Shown in pieces: positions 8,436-19,828 of a DNA stretch of 64,000 bases (position 1 is its first letter; each line of letters opens with the position of its first letter). This DNA is from Stramenopiles sp. TOSAG23-3 (Eukaryota; Sar): assembly GCA_900128585.1 (NCBI GenBank), contig LT642152.1, positions 1-64,000 of the forward strand, read 5' to 3'. The position numbers and the translations under genes are program-made. Below the pieces are notes generated by a model. It was given only the letters and a program-made list of their open reading frames with translations. It did no database searches and was not told the origin of the DNA.

Positions 8436-11030
8436 TTACTTTCCTTTCTTCTTTTTCCGCCCTTTGACCATTTTGCTAGCCCCAACATTGATGTCCCTCT
8501 GACTTGGTGGAACTTTTACCCGCGTTAAGCACTCCATGTACTTTTCACTGTCTCCTCCTTCCTTTGAGCCGTCCTTTAGCTGCGTCAACTCGGGGTCACT
8601 TTCAAACATGACTACATCCTTAAACCCCGCATCGATGGACTTTTCTAGGAACGTAAAAGCCCCCAAAAAGTCATCAGTCTTAACCTTGACACGTGCAAGG
8701 GTATACAGCACATCCTTGTCCACTCGCTGAACTTGGCACAAAAATAGCTGCTGCAACGAATCCTCAGGTTTGTTGGCGACCCGGTCCAAAAAGTCGGCCA
8801 GGCCTTTTCGGTATCGGTAAATGGTCTTATCTTGCGCTGGATCTAGTAGATCCTTCTTTACTTTTTTCCCTTTTTGGCCTTTGGGCTGTGGCGTTTCATT
8901 TTCTAACGTGATTTGGTTGTTAATGTCCATTATTTCATTTTCCCGAGCCCCAATCAAACCTATTTTATATAGCGTTTCTACTTTATCAAACATTGTCTGC
9001 CCCTCATTATACAAATCTACGACGCCATCATGCTTTCCTGCAATAATAAAATGGTCGTGCGCCCTTCGAAACTGCTGCCTAACTTTAATCAGAAACAAGC
9101 CGTATTCATAATGCGCAGCAACTCGCTCTTCTTCTGTTCCCTCAAACCCCACGTTGTCGACGATGGAACAAGCCCGACCGAACGCATAGTCTGCCTTTCT
9201 CCAAGATTTTATTTCTTTCATGTAGGACGCACAACCCATCGCAAGATCGTAGTCTCCTGGGCGGGCTTTCAAGGAGTTAAAGTACAGACCAAACGCAATC
9301 TTCTTATCATTGTAGACGCCCAGCAAGAACTGGCTAAAATGGCGCAACAACTCGGGGTTGTTTGGATCCAGATCGTTGGCTTTTACGAAATGTTCATACG
9401 CGCCTTTGAAATCGTTCTTGCACGCCAGAGTCTCCTTTTTCGCGCCTTCGTTTTTCTTCCACAAGAACATGGCATACTGCATTTCTCGCCATGCTTTCGG
9501 CCTTTGACGTTCTAGCTCCAGGGCCTGTTCATACATTGCGCGAGCATCCTCGTACCTGCTTTCACCAACGCACTTCCAAAGAAAGTCGCTGTACCGCCAG
9601 TAAAAGTTTGAACTGGAGGTTCCATTTTTCTTCATAACGAACTTAAAACATCGTTCGATCTTTTCGCTGTCTTCTTGCATCTTAATGAGGATGGTCGCAT
9701 GTTTCAGAATCGTAATTGGTGCATTTTCACTTTCCACACGAGCCCCTTTCAAAAGCTCTAGCGCGCGCTCTTTCAGCTCAAGCTTGCACTCTTCGTCTTC
9801 TTCCTTCGGCATAACGTGATCAACTAAGAAAGTGGCATAAACCTGTTTTCGGTAAAATGGGGTTGTTGCAAATGGTTCTACGTTGACGATACTCTCTTTA
9901 TCCGAGTTTTTTAGCGATCGCTTGAACAATTGCCGTGCGGCGTCCACTTCCCCCAACTCTCTGTGGAAACACGCAACGATAAACAAAACCTCGGGATCTT
10001 TGGATAGGTCCTTCTTCACTTTTTTAAAGAGCCTTTTTGTTTCTTCCAAACCATTTTTAGCCCTAAAATCCCTTGCCGTGAGCACGACTGGGGTGCTCGA
10101 GTACAGCAATTTTCTGGTGCGTTTGTGGTAATTTTCAAGCGCAACGCAGTACGAAAACTGCGCGAGGGCGTACGCGCACGCTGCGTTCTCGGGTTCCCTG
10201 GACAGGGCCAGCCGATACCACTTTTCAGCTCTCGGGATATCCCGAAGTCTATGGTAAAGCATGTGCGCCCTGTTAAGTGCAACGTGCGGCACCACATCGA
10301 CGCGATTTTGCTGTTCGTCGATGCCAATGTCGACAGCCTTTTCGTAGTATTTGTCCGCCATCTCTAACTGGTCGATCGTCGTCGCCGTGTTCTCCAGGAG
10401 CAGCGCGTAGTTCAAGTGAAGCATGCTATGCATGGGATTGTTTGTCGCCATTTGTTCCTCAACTGCTTGCTTGTACTCTTCTTGCAAGTACGTGCTGGTC
10501 CCTGGTATTACTTGACGGGGCGACATGGGCAGGTCAGAGGTAGACACGTGCCGTGGAAATTGTCCCCTCGGGCTTGACACCCTGGGAGAGGCAGGCCCAC
10601 CCGTTGCCGAAAAACTGCCCAAGAATGATTTTGATGGGGTAAGATCGGCCCGAAAAGCCATCCGTGGGCTCAGCTTTGGGGCGCAGGGCGAGTCAATTGC
10701 CATCGGCGTATTCGCGCGTGCTCTCAACGCCTCCCTTCGTGAGACGGACAAATTCATCGCACTGGTGGGGGATGCACGGGGGGAGATCTTCAAGTTTGGC
10801 TTGTTGCGAGACAGCGGCGACCTGCGAGGGGTAGCTTGCCCCAAGGTAGACGGGACCGACATCGTCTGGGACGGGGAGGGGACGATCCTTACATGTTTTG
10901 CTTTTGGAGACATGCCCGCCCTTTTCTGCCCGGTCCCGGCTGGGGGTCGAGTCGCGGACGTTTTCTTCAATGCACTCTTCCCCCTTGGGGATGTCTTTCC
11001 TAATTTTGCCATCGCTTTCCTAGCATACAC
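8436..11030 (-). CDS. TPR-repeat protein with disordered basic N-terminus
   Basis: An 864-residue protein. The first 180 residues are Ser/Pro/Arg/Lys-rich with repeated SPR motifs, typical of a disordered and possibly phosphorylated region. From about residue 200 to 650 there are repeated helical pairs of tetratricopeptide type, for example KYYEKAVDIGI, ARQLFKRSLKNSDKES, ARAMYEQALELERQRP and AYEHFVKANDLDPNNPELL. A further short TPR-like segment and a Lys-rich end (GRKKKKGK) follow. TPR arrays are protein-interaction scaffolds; no partner domain identifies the complex. The start may be Met1 or Met7 (MAKLGK). The gene converges with the glycosyltransferase gene. Confidence 0.8.
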   Translation of the reverse strand: MYARKAMAKLGKTSPRGKSALKKTSATRPPAGTGQKRAGMSPKAKHVRIVPSPSQTMSVPSTLGQATPRRSPLSRNKPNLKISPRASPTSAMNLSVSRREALRARANTPMAIDSPCAPKLSPRMAFRADLTPSKSFLGSFSATGGPASPRVSSPRGQFPRHVSTSDLPMSPRQVIPGTSTYLQEEYKQAVEEQMATNNPMHSMLHLNYALLLENTATTIDQLEMADKYYEKAVDIGIDEQQNRVDVVPHVALNRAHMLYHRLRDIPRAEKWYRLALSREPENAACAYALAQFSYCVALENYHKRTRKLLYSSTPVVLTARDFRAKNGLEETKRLFKKVKKDLSKDPEVLFIVACFHRELGEVDAARQLFKRSLKNSDKESIVNVEPFATTPFYRKQVYATFLVDHVMPKEEDEECKLELKERALELLKGARVESENAPITILKHATILIKMQEDSEKIERCFKFVMKKNGTSSSNFYWRYSDFLWKCVGESRYEDARAMYEQALELERQRPKAWREMQYAMFLWKKNEGAKKETLACKNDFKGAYEHFVKANDLDPNNPELLRHFSQFLLGVYNDKKIAFGLYFNSLKARPGDYDLAMGCASYMKEIKSWRKADYAFGRACSIVDNVGFEGTEEERVAAHYEYGLFLIKVRQQFRRAHDHFIIAGKHDGVVDLYNEGQTMFDKVETLYKIGLIGARENEIMDINNQITLENETPQPKGQKGKKVKKDLLDPAQDKTIYRYRKGLADFLDRVANKPEDSLQQLFLCQVQRVDKDVLYTLARVKVKTDDFLGAFTFLEKSIDAGFKDVVMFESDPELTQLKDGSKEGGDSEKYMECLTRVKVPPSQRDINVGASKMVKGRKKKKGK

Positions 11031-11811
11031 ACACGGTGTTCAAAGCGGGGCGTCCTTTGAGGATCTTTTAAAAAGAAAATCGCAAAGCTTTGAATGCTCG
11101 GGATAATGCCGAACAAGTACTACCGTGTTTTTCTCCAAAAAATCATAAACCAAAAGAATCAAAACCCCATTTACAAAACAACTATTTATACAATACATGT
11201 ACGAGTATAATATATCTACCCTTTATATATTATTTTGCATTTTTTATTTCTTACTTATACATTTTAAATTTTATCTCATATATCTCTAACATACCGTAAT
11301 AATACACTAAAATACCAAAGAGATAACGAAACGGCTTTTTTCCCTTCTTTTTTTTCTTCTTCTTCTAGCCCTATTTACATACTACAAATCTAATAGAAAT
11401 ACCTGAAATATAAAATTAGTATTTTATAATAGAATACTATTACTATACACATAAACACGAAGTAAACACCAATTAAGGTTAATATCTATAAATCCAATAA
11501 AAAACAAAGTATTCCTTCTTCCGGAAGAAGAAGAAGAAGGAAGAATGAATAATTTAATCTTATAATATTACAATTAATTTATAATCGCTTTTCTATTTGT
11601 GAATCCTCGTACCGTACTGTATTATTTCTTCTTCTTCTTCTTCTTCTTCTTGAGTGTATGTTTGCAATTTTGTGTATAAGAAATAAATGAAAACGATAGG
11701 GAATTGTAAAACCAATCTGTGCATTGCAGTCACTGCTTACTTATTCTTCCTTTCTTCCTTTTAGTCTTTCCTTTTTTCGATTCTTGCAAAGGAGTACCGT
11801 ACGGAACAAGG
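11031..11811. other. AT-rich divergent spacer with CTT microsatellites
   Basis: Separates the divergently transcribed TPR and COG6 genes. It contains poly-AT sequence, (GAA)n near 11525-11540 and (CTT)n near 11627-11652. No gene or specific promoter element was recognised. Confidence 0.5.
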
Positions 11812-13842
11812 ATGGCAGCGACGGTTCCACAGAAAAAGCTGGAGTCCGTCCTTCGGATGCGGCTGGACAGTCCTGCGCTGCGCGATGCTTTGGATTCCGT
11901 AGCGTCGTTCTATGGGAAGGACGAGAAGGAGATTGCGAGCAGTGGAAATACTCTCGCTGCAAGGCGTGAGTTGCGGATGAACCTGGAGCGCAAAGGGCTT
12001 ATGATATCGAAACAGTTTCTTGAAAGTTTTTTAGGGGTAAAGGACAGACTGGACGCCATGCACCAGACCGTGGACGCGCTTGACCGGCACTGCAAAGATA
12101 TAGAGGAGCACCTGGAGCACGCAGAAGAGACCACCAGCGCGTTTGTTCTAACGGCGGAAAAAATGAGGGAAGACAAGGAGGAGCTAGAAAGGAGGGCCGA
12201 GATGGTGAAGAGGTTTTTGGACAAGTACCAGCTATCAGAGAAAGAGCTCATCACGTTGCGGCACGCTCCCTTGCGGGCACAGGACGAGGGCGGGCCGTTC
12301 TTCAGCGCGCTGGAGCGAGTGCAGGGTATACGCGCGGACAGCTCCGAGCTGCTCGGGGGGCCGTTCCAATGCGCCGGCCTTGAAATACTGGAGGAGTTGG
12401 CGACCATAAACGAGGCCGCGATCGTCCGCCTGTACAAGTGGTTTAAAGAGCACTGCCAAAGTGTGGACAAAATGGAGATGGCCCAGGACCACCCGCAAGC
12501 GATGGGCATGCTGCGCAGGGCCGTCAGCATCCTTCGAAGTCGCCGCGAATACCTGGACGACTGCTTGGAGTCCGTAGTGGTCACAAGACAGACGAGCCTG
12601 CGGCGCGCCTTTATCCGGGCGCTGACGCGCGGGGGGCCGAATGGGATCCCGCGACCGATTGAGCTGCACGCACACGATGTTACCCGGTACGTGAGCGACA
12701 TGTTGGCTTGGGTTCACGTGGCCGTGGCGTCGGAGGCCGATGCCCTGAAAACGATGTTCGGGATCGGAGAGTCGAGGGGGGCGAGGGGTGACAAAGGGGG
12801 CGGGATCGGGGAACAGAGCAGTACGGAGGAAGTGGAGGGCGTCGCATTTTCGAAGGACGCCATGCATGACGCGCTGCAGGGAATTTTTGATGGGTTGACC
12901 CGTCCTCTCTCCACCCGTCTCGTCCAGTCCATCAACGAGCCACAGGACATGGTCGTAAAGTTTCAAACCATCGACGTCCTGAAATTCTATGCTCACACCA
13001 TCGGGGCCCTTCTTGCCCCGGAATCCCGCCTGGTCAAATCGTTATCAGAGTGCTGCGGCAAGGCAACGGGGCACTTCAACACCATACTGAAGCGGTATGC
13101 CAACGACTTGACGAGCAACATGGCGCCCTTTGCGGCGAACTTGTCTGCCGTAGGGCCACTGGTGGAGGCCGCGTCGAGGTTGAAAAAAATGTGCATGGTG
13201 CACCAAAGTTCCATGGTGCCGAGGGGAGAGAAAGATAAATTTTTTACGGCCGTGCTTTCGGCCATGGTCGAGCCGTTGCGGCATATGTGTATGTCGGCAA
13301 CGAGGGGCCTAGACGAAGATGACACGTCCATCTATATGGTCAACAATTTAAACGTCATTGTGCTGAGTATAGCACCGTTCCCGTTCACCGAGCAGTGGAA
13401 GAAATCCATCGAGCAGCAAATCGACAGTTGGCTACAGACCCTAGTGAACGCGTGCGCTGCAAAATTTTTAAACGGGTGCCAGCTTCTTAAAAAGGTCGAA
13501 ATCATTCGGGACATTAAAAGCACGATCCAAAGCATGAAGAATGCCGGCATTGCGGACACAAGCGCCACAAAACCTTTGTCTACGTACGAAGGAATGGACG
13601 AAGGGTCTGTGACGGCCTCCTTTGCCGCGTTCAACAACCAGCTGGTGTCCTTGGGGGACATGAAATTGTCGAAAATTGACGACAGCAAAATCCGTTCTGC
13701 AGGCCGGACGCGGTTTTCAAAACATTTGTCCGACGTGTACAAGATGGTCTACACTGAAATTTTGAGCCCTGGAAGCGGTTACGGAGAAGGGATTGGCAAC
13801 ACCTGGTACACCCCGGAGAAAGTGGAGAGTCTATTGTCTTGA
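11812..13842 (+). CDS. COG6: Conserved oligomeric Golgi complex subunit 6
   Basis: I chose ATG 11812 (MAATVPQKK), giving 676 residues, close to the family's usual length. An upstream in-frame ATG at 11719 would only add a Phe/Ser-rich leader. Coiled-coil helices (about residues 75-160) precede a long helical-rod region. The block RPIELHAHDVTRYVSDMLAWVH, near residue 281, is a characteristic COG6 signature. COG6 belongs to lobe B of the COG tether, which captures intra-Golgi retrograde vesicles. A second lobe-B subunit, COG7, is encoded at 36.8-39.4 kb in this window. The cytosolic, Golgi-peripheral location is inferred from the family. Confidence 0.9.
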   Translation: MAATVPQKKLESVLRMRLDSPALRDALDSVASFYGKDEKEIASSGNTLAARRELRMNLERKGLMISKQFLESFLGVKDRLDAMHQTVDALDRHCKDIEEHLEHAEETTSAFVLTAEKMREDKEELERRAEMVKRFLDKYQLSEKELITLRHAPLRAQDEGGPFFSALERVQGIRADSSELLGGPFQCAGLEILEELATINEAAIVRLYKWFKEHCQSVDKMEMAQDHPQAMGMLRRAVSILRSRREYLDDCLESVVVTRQTSLRRAFIRALTRGGPNGIPRPIELHAHDVTRYVSDMLAWVHVAVASEADALKTMFGIGESRGARGDKGGGIGEQSSTEEVEGVAFSKDAMHDALQGIFDGLTRPLSTRLVQSINEPQDMVVKFQTIDVLKFYAHTIGALLAPESRLVKSLSECCGKATGHFNTILKRYANDLTSNMAPFAANLSAVGPLVEAASRLKKMCMVHQSSMVPRGEKDKFFTAVLSAMVEPLRHMCMSATRGLDEDDTSIYMVNNLNVIVLSIAPFPFTEQWKKSIEQQIDSWLQTLVNACAAKFLNGCQLLKKVEIIRDIKSTIQSMKNAGIADTSATKPLSTYEGMDEGSVTASFAAFNNQLVSLGDMKLSKIDDSKIRSAGRTRFSKHLSDVYKMVYTEILSPGSGYGEGIGNTWYTPEKVESLLS

Positions 13843-14257
13843 ACGAATTAATCTGTGTCAGTATTGATGTGTAATATAAGTAACATTGAACGGTTTATCT
13901 TCTTTTGAGTGTCTTAGAACATATTATACGTTTTTGTACAAATATATCAATATCATAAGTAGTATATAGGGGGATTTTGGATACTACTATCATATGACGA
14001 AACGAAACTAAAAATCAAATTAAAAAATCAAGATAGGATTAGGGTTGGATTTGAATTAGTAATTGATTTAAATGAGAGTCTTAAAACATACTAGATATAT
14101 TTTTGTTTTTTTTATCAATATCATATGATTAATTTGCTTAAAGTAATATCATCGTAAAATTCTTTCTAATTAACTTACGCCGCGTATTAAGAATTTTTAC
14201 GAAACCTAATACTTACGCGCATGAAATCCACCAGACCCATTACAAGACCGCACAATG
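13843..14257. other. AT-rich convergent spacer
   Basis: Between the ends of COG6 and the CS-domain gene. Only AT-rich sequence is visible, with no gene, repeat or structured element. Confidence 0.5.
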
Positions 14258-14878
14258 TCACGCTCGGCGCTTTCGTAGCCCAGACACGAAGTCCTTTACA
14301 TTGTCCGCGCTTGGGTCGAATGCTACCACTTTTGGACCTAGCCCAGAGACGTCTATCTCACCTTCGCCACGGATGACACAGTTCCAGTGCTGGTTTGCCT
14401 CCGTTCGGTACTTTTTCAAGAGGGTGATGGCAATGAATCGGGTGCCATCACTTTTCGTATCAAACATCCACGTGCATTCATCGGGCACGATTTCTTGGTA
14501 CAGTTCCCCTTCGATGGCCGGGGACGCAAAGTTCACTTGCACCAAGAGCCGCCTAGGCTTGAACAAAATCTCAACGTTCTTTTTCTTCGTGCTCTGGTCA
14601 ACGGGCAGCGAAATTTCCACCTCCGTTTCGTTTTGGTCCCACGAGTACTTCTCCGTCTCGCCGCCAATCTTAACGTTCGGGTCAGCTTGCTGCTTTAGGA
14701 TAGCCTCTAGGCCACCTTCTGCCGGACTTTCTGGGCCCGCCTCTGGCTCCGCTACCGCCGGTTTGGCGTTCTCCCGCCTTTTCTTCCAGTACAAATGCAC
14801 GAGAAACACCGCCCCCCAAAACAGGACCCCACGCCAAAGATTTTCCCACGGGTACCGCCCCAAGTCAGGAGTAGACAT
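14258..14878 (-). CDS. Membrane-anchored CS-domain (NudC/p23-like) protein
   Basis: I favour the start at 14878 (MSTPDLGRYPWENL), giving 206 residues. The frame extends 13 codons further upstream, but those residues look like leader. A hydrophobic segment at about residues 15-29 (LWRGVLFWGAVFLVHLY) is followed by basic KKRR, so it is probably a single-pass membrane anchor with a cytosolic body. An acidic Pro/Glu linker leads to a CS domain from about residue 72: YSWDQNETEVEISLPV, FKPRRLLVQV, LYQEIVPDECTWMFD and ITLLKKYR, the pattern of NudC and p23. Such domains act as HSP90-type co-chaperones. Membrane anchoring hints at a role at the ER or another organelle surface, which is inference. Confidence 0.75.
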   Translation of the reverse strand: MSTPDLGRYPWENLWRGVLFWGAVFLVHLYWKKRRENAKPAVAEPEAGPESPAEGGLEAILKQQADPNVKIGGETEKYSWDQNETEVEISLPVDQSTKKKNVEILFKPRRLLVQVNFASPAIEGELYQEIVPDECTWMFDTKSDGTRFIAITLLKKYRTEANQHWNCVIRGEGEIDVSGLGPKVVAFDPSADNVKDFVSGLRKRRA

Positions 14879-16040
14879 ATTTGTTTTGTATATATGTCCG
14901 TGCGAAAAATGAATCAATCTCTTTTCTTTCGTGGGTCAGGTAACGTGAACAGGAATTGTGGAAGCACAATGCAGGCCATAATAACGCAGGCTAGTAACAA
15001 GGACTCGTAAACTCTCGTGTGATCGTTGTGAAACTCCCCTTCGCCTTCCATTCCTCCCAGTAAAACTAACAAAGAGCAACTAAACGACTACAAAAAAACA
15101 AAAAAAAAACGGGAAGAAGCGTTCGTGTCTCGTTTGTTGATATCGCACACTATAATTTAATACAAAAAAAGTCCAACAGTCATGTACATAAAGATACTTA
15201 CAATTGTCCCTTTCCATTATCTTCTGCAATAATAAGTAAATGAACACCATCCCCACATCTTCTTCCTTTCTTTCTTTTTCTTCTTCATTTTTTTTTTTTG
15301 TTCCATTCTCTTCTTTTCTTTTTTTCTCACATCATATTATTTGAGTCTTTTATATTGTACTATACAGTACGTTACTATTATTTAAAGAAAATTCAAATTC
15401 AACAACAACTAATAATTACTATATAAATAATACTAAAATCCATAAAAGCTAACATTGAAAGAAAGAAAGAGAAAGAAAGAGAAGGAAAGAAAGAAAGAAT
15501 AACAATATATTAGACTACAGTTTAAAGTAGTATAATATATAGGAGGATATAATAAAAAAATCTATTTCTTCTTATAATTTTCTTCTTAATTTTATTTCTT
15601 TTTTATAATATGACAACAACAATGAACACGCGGCGGAGTGGGGAGTGGGCCTTCTTCTTCTTCTTCTTTTCTTCTTCTTTTATTTCTCTATTAATAGTCA
15701 TTCTCTGTATTACTTATTAAGTAAACGAAAGAAAAAATGTTAAAAGAATACTTCAAGCAGAGAGACACAACCACCAATGCTGAAAAAGTTCATGCACATA
15801 TTTTATACGTTCGTGTGATAAGCAGAAACGAAGACGAACTGCGATTTTGCTGGTAGGTTTTCTTAAAAACACGGTTACGTTCAAGTGTCCGTTTGTGATT
15901 TACAGTTGCATCACCGCACTTTCGTGGAGAACGAGCGCAACGTCCGTCCGTCCGTCGGTCCTGCCAGAAAATTAGGTAGTCTGTACCGTCTCCGTTCGGT
16001 TGATTAATTGTTTGAGGAAGGTGTTAGTTCGTGGAAGAAG
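14879..16040. other. AT-rich divergent spacer with GAAA and CTT microsatellites
   Basis: Contains (GAAA)n around 15458-15500, CTT runs around 15262-15290 and 15650-15680, and a short (CCGT)n run near 15942-15956 in the presumed leader of HRD1. No gene is supported; short frames overlap low-complexity sequence. Confidence 0.5.
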
Positions 16041-18176
16041 ATGGGAAGGTTTTTTGCAACTTACAGCATCGTCAGCCTTGCCCTGACCGTAGGGGTCAGC
16101 ATGTACGCGTGGCAAACGAGGATACAGTTTTATCCCATGGTCATTTTTCTATGCACTTCAAAGTTTTCGGTCGCGGTCTTGTGCAACCTAGCGATCTGCG
16201 CGACCATTTTGACATTCAAGCTCGTGCGCTCCGTGTTTCTCGGCAAGCTCCGGGACGCAGAGTACGAGCTGCTCGTGGAAAACTCAAAGTACGCGTTCAC
16301 CGAGACCTGCCTTGCCCTAACATATTTTCGGGATGAGTTGAATCTGAAAGTGGCCGGGTTGTTCATTGCCTTGTTGGTCAGCAAAATATTCCATTGGCTG
16401 TGCAAGGAGCGCCTGGCGTATATGGAAAGCACGCAGAACACGCCGGTTCTCAAGCACATTCGACTGTTCGCGCTGAAGTTCCTGCTGCTTACAGTGGACA
16501 TGGCCTTTGTCCATGTCGCGGTGAATTCGATCAGGGCGCACGGCCCCTCCGTGTGGCTGCTTTTTGGGTTTGAGTTTCTGTGTCTGGTCATCAACATCTA
16601 CTCCATCTTTGCCCGGTACGGCCTTCACCTGATAGATTTAGCGACGGAGAACGGGTGGGCCAACAAAGAGACGTACGTGTTCTACCTGGAACTCGTCGCC
16701 GAGGTGGCCCGTGTATTTGTATATTTAGCATTCTTTTTGATCCTGTTCACATACTACGGGTTTCCCATCCACATCTTGCGCGATTTGTACTTGTCGGTGA
16801 GAATGTTGATCCGGCGCATCCACGAGTTTTGCAACGCCAGGTCGATCACCTCGAGGATGGACGAGCTGTTCCCGGACGCAACCGAGGAGGAGTTGGCCGA
16901 CGGAGTCCTTTGCATCGTATGCCGAGAAACGATGCAGTACGGCACCGACCATGTAAAGAAGCTGGAGTGCGGGCACCTCTTTCACTTCCGGTGCCTGCGT
17001 GGGTGGCTCGAGCGCCAGCAGGCGTGCCCGACGTGCCGCCATCCCATCACCATTCGGCGCGGGGCCACCCCCGACGGGACCGTTCGAGTGGGCCAAGAGG
17101 ACGGCGCCGAGGTCGGGGCCGGTAACGATGGCGCCGATGCGATCGAGGGGGACCTTGTCGAAGACGAAGGCGAGGCGGAGAATGCCCCCGCGGCCCCCGC
17201 GGCCCCGGACATCCTGGACGGGCTGAGGCAGGCCGTGCCCCGACCTGCCGCCCGTGTCCTCCCACCAGACGGCGAAAGGATGGGGGGCCGGAACGACAGT
17301 GGCACGGCCCGCGCCGCCCCGCAAACGCCTGGAAGTGCCACGGCGCCGAACGCGAGGGTTGCCGCGCCAGTGCCACCGCCGTTCCCACCCCCCGGGATGG
17401 ATATGCCGACGGCGCCGCAGCTGTTGTCGCCAGCGCCTCCGCTTTCGATGGGCTTTCCGCCGATGCCGGGCCAGTTCCAGATGCCCAACGGTATGATGAT
17501 GCCGCCACAACCCCCACAGCCCCCCCCTGGCATGCAGATGCCTGGAATGCCAATGATGCCGCCGTTCTCCCCGGCTGGAATGGCCTCGCCCGTCCCTCCG
17601 TTTTCGCCTTTTGGGTTCCCGGGACAGATGCCGTTTCCAATGGGGCCATTTGGGTCGCCGGTGGGCGGCCAAGTGCAGCAACCAGAGGCCTCGCCCATGT
17701 TGCAACGGAGCATGTCTGCGCCCGTGGCCGGGGACCGCAGCTCACAGCTGCGTGCGATTCAATCGCAAATTGAAGTTCTTGAGGCGCATTTGAAGAGCTT
17801 GTCCCCTGCGAGCAGAAAAAGGGGGAAACCGGCCGCTTCCCGGGGCAGCGCAAGCCCGGTGCTCCGCCGGGCCGAGTCTTCCCCTGAGGCACGTAGCATC
17901 GGAACGATATCACCAGGGGCCATTCCCCAGAGCAAGCTCTTTGCCGCACCACCGATCGACGATGGCGAGCAAAAGGTAGGAGAGGTGGAATCGGATGTTC
18001 CAGAGATCAACATCGACGAAGAGCGAAGGCGCAGAGAAGAAAGAGAGAAGGAAGACACAAGCCCACATGCACTTCGACGACGAATGGCTGCCCAAGCTGC
18101 ATTAAGACGGTTATCAAGTAGTGAATCCATGGATTCTTCTGGGCAAAAAAGGCAACAAATTGATGAAGATGAATAA
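16041..18176 (+). CDS. HRD1: HRD1/synoviolin-type ER-membrane RING-H2 E3 ubiquitin ligase
   Basis: Started at ATG 16041 (MGRFFATYSIVSLAL), giving 711 residues; an in-frame ATG lies 33 nt upstream. Several hydrophobic helices fill residues 1-250, as in HRD1. A RING-H2 finger follows at about residues 291-333: CIVCRE, then CGHLFHFRCLRGWLERQQ, then CPTCRH. HRD1 ubiquitinates misfolded proteins during ER-associated degradation, with the RING in the cytosol. The C-terminal 370 residues are disordered: acidic, then strongly Pro/Met/Gly-rich, then Ser/Arg-rich with an EER/EEK coil. This long tail is a usual but poorly conserved part of the family. Strong transmembrane topology and RING context make the call secure. 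Confidence 0.9.
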   Translation: MGRFFATYSIVSLALTVGVSMYAWQTRIQFYPMVIFLCTSKFSVAVLCNLAICATILTFKLVRSVFLGKLRDAEYELLVENSKYAFTETCLALTYFRDELNLKVAGLFIALLVSKIFHWLCKERLAYMESTQNTPVLKHIRLFALKFLLLTVDMAFVHVAVNSIRAHGPSVWLLFGFEFLCLVINIYSIFARYGLHLIDLATENGWANKETYVFYLELVAEVARVFVYLAFFLILFTYYGFPIHILRDLYLSVRMLIRRIHEFCNARSITSRMDELFPDATEEELADGVLCIVCRETMQYGTDHVKKLECGHLFHFRCLRGWLERQQACPTCRHPITIRRGATPDGTVRVGQEDGAEVGAGNDGADAIEGDLVEDEGEAENAPAAPAAPDILDGLRQAVPRPAARVLPPDGERMGGRNDSGTARAAPQTPGSATAPNARVAAPVPPPFPPPGMDMPTAPQLLSPAPPLSMGFPPMPGQFQMPNGMMMPPQPPQPPPGMQMPGMPMMPPFSPAGMASPVPPFSPFGFPGQMPFPMGPFGSPVGGQVQQPEASPMLQRSMSAPVAGDRSSQLRAIQSQIEVLEAHLKSLSPASRKRGKPAASRGSASPVLRRAESSPEARSIGTISPGAIPQSKLFAAPPIDDGEQKVGEVESDVPEINIDEERRRREEREKEDTSPHALRRRMAAQAALRRLSSSESMDSSGQKRQQIDEDE

Positions 18177-18906
18177 TTTTTACGAAATGAAGAAAGAAAT
18201 TAGTGCCGACGATTAAATCAAACTGAATGTTTTCGTATCTTCGCTACTTCTTCTCTTGAAAATAATATAATAATAAAATAAAAAAATCACTTCTGTCCTA
18301 TTTACCTGTATTAAAATCACAACAATGGTGTGTTGATATATTTTCTAGTATTTTCTAGTATTTTTCTTTCCTAATAAATTTATTATTTATTATCTTCTTC
18401 TTTTTCTATAATTATAAAACCCTATTCTATAACCTGAATTAATAATAAACCTCAAAACACGAACCTCGCCATCCATTCATTAGCTTATACCAAGGTACTA
18501 CCATAATAATAAAGAAAAAAAAAAGAGATCATCCAATTTCTTATATTTGTATTCTATTACTTCTTTTAAGTATAAATATCATCGAATATAAATAGGAATA
18601 AAAAATAATAATTTAAATATATAAATAATAAGAAGTTTTTAATTCTTTATCATTCCTTTTGCTGTGTACCTTCTATTCTGTTTCTTTTCTACCGCCACCA
18701 CCCACCCAACTACTTGGTATACCAACCGACCAGACCCACCCGACAGAGATCCTGTTTTGCTTTTAGTGGAAAGCAATTGTTTCAATTACTATTTCGCTTA
18801 TGTATACAGAGGAATCGGTTCCAGATAGTCTAACGCCGTTGTAGATTTTGTCCCAATCAAACCAAGTCCGGACCATATCATTGCATATACAATGTGTAAC
18901 CAGTAG

Positions 18907-19134
18907 TTGCCAACTGCGACGCGTTGTACGAGCAGCTTTCATGCTCGTTCATTGCTGTATGCACACTTCTGGTACGTGCCGCCGTATAGACGTGCGTGCA
19001 ACTTTAAAAACAAAAATCTAGCTGTGACTAGTATTTCGCGCGATCAATGTAAGTTTATTTTGCGTTTTCTGCACCCCCAGACTCCGTTCGAAAGGAAGCC
19101 CAAACTTGGTTTTTTCGACAGTGATGACCTATAG
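18907..19134 (+). pseudogene. Possible piggyBac-type transposase remnant
   Basis: A 75-codon frame includes SISRDQCKFILRFLHPQT. This resembles the helix before the catalytic core of piggyBac-type (DDE_Tnp_1_7) transposases, where a MSRxRFxxILRFLHF-like block is usual. No DDE residues, terminal repeats or TTAA duplications could be identified, and the neighbouring frames are broken. The call rests on one short resemblance and could be chance. Confidence 0.2.
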
Positions 19135-19650
19135 AATACCACGTATTCTTACACTACAGACTAGAGTTTCTGAGGGATTAGATACCCTTTTGAAGATAAT
19201 GTTAGTACTTAGTCACAAAACCTAGAGTTTCCTTTCTTGTGTCTCTCTCTCTCAATTTCACGCCTTGGTGGGACGTCATTCGCTTGCAGTCGATTGATAG
19301 TTGCCACCGTGCACACACGCGGGCCTAGTTGTTCATATCGTTCAACGTTATGAGGTAAATCCGCTGCTAAAGGGCAACATAAAGAAGCAGTTGATAGCGC
19401 CTTCGGGTGCTCCTGTCTTCATCTCCATATTCCTTGTCATGCCGCAGCTACTATGTAGCAATTATCGGTCGTGGAAAACCATGGAGGGAACATCTTATCG
19501 TGCCTTTTCACACGCCATTTTTTTGCAACAACCCATCACTAACAAACAACGTTTATCGTAGACGATGATGCGCAAGACCTAAGAAGGGTTCTCAAGCGTC
19601 GCACCCCGGACCGACTCCCGGTGCGCTCACAAGTAAGTACTCGCCACCTA

Positions 19651-19673
19651 CCCCCCCCCCCCCCCCCCCCCCC
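19651..19673 (+). repeat. Poly-C tract, 23 nt
   Basis: Uninterrupted run of 23 C. Such a tract is prone to assembly and length error and to replication slippage. Confidence 0.95.
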
Positions 19674-19828
19674 AATTGTGTTCGTTGATCGGAAATATGT
19701 TAGTCCTCAATGATCGATTAAATGGAAATCCAATACTTATCTTTTGTGATGATACAAAATACGAGCTTTTTAAATCTGAGAGAATGAACCATCCTTTCGC
19801 CCGAGTGCAAGCGAGGCACGACGAAACA

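Noticed and set aside
16725-17952. Long minus-strand frames opposite HRD1
   Set aside because: They arise from the GC-rich Pro/Met-rich tail; Gly/Arg/Pro-only composition and overlap with a firmly identified gene.
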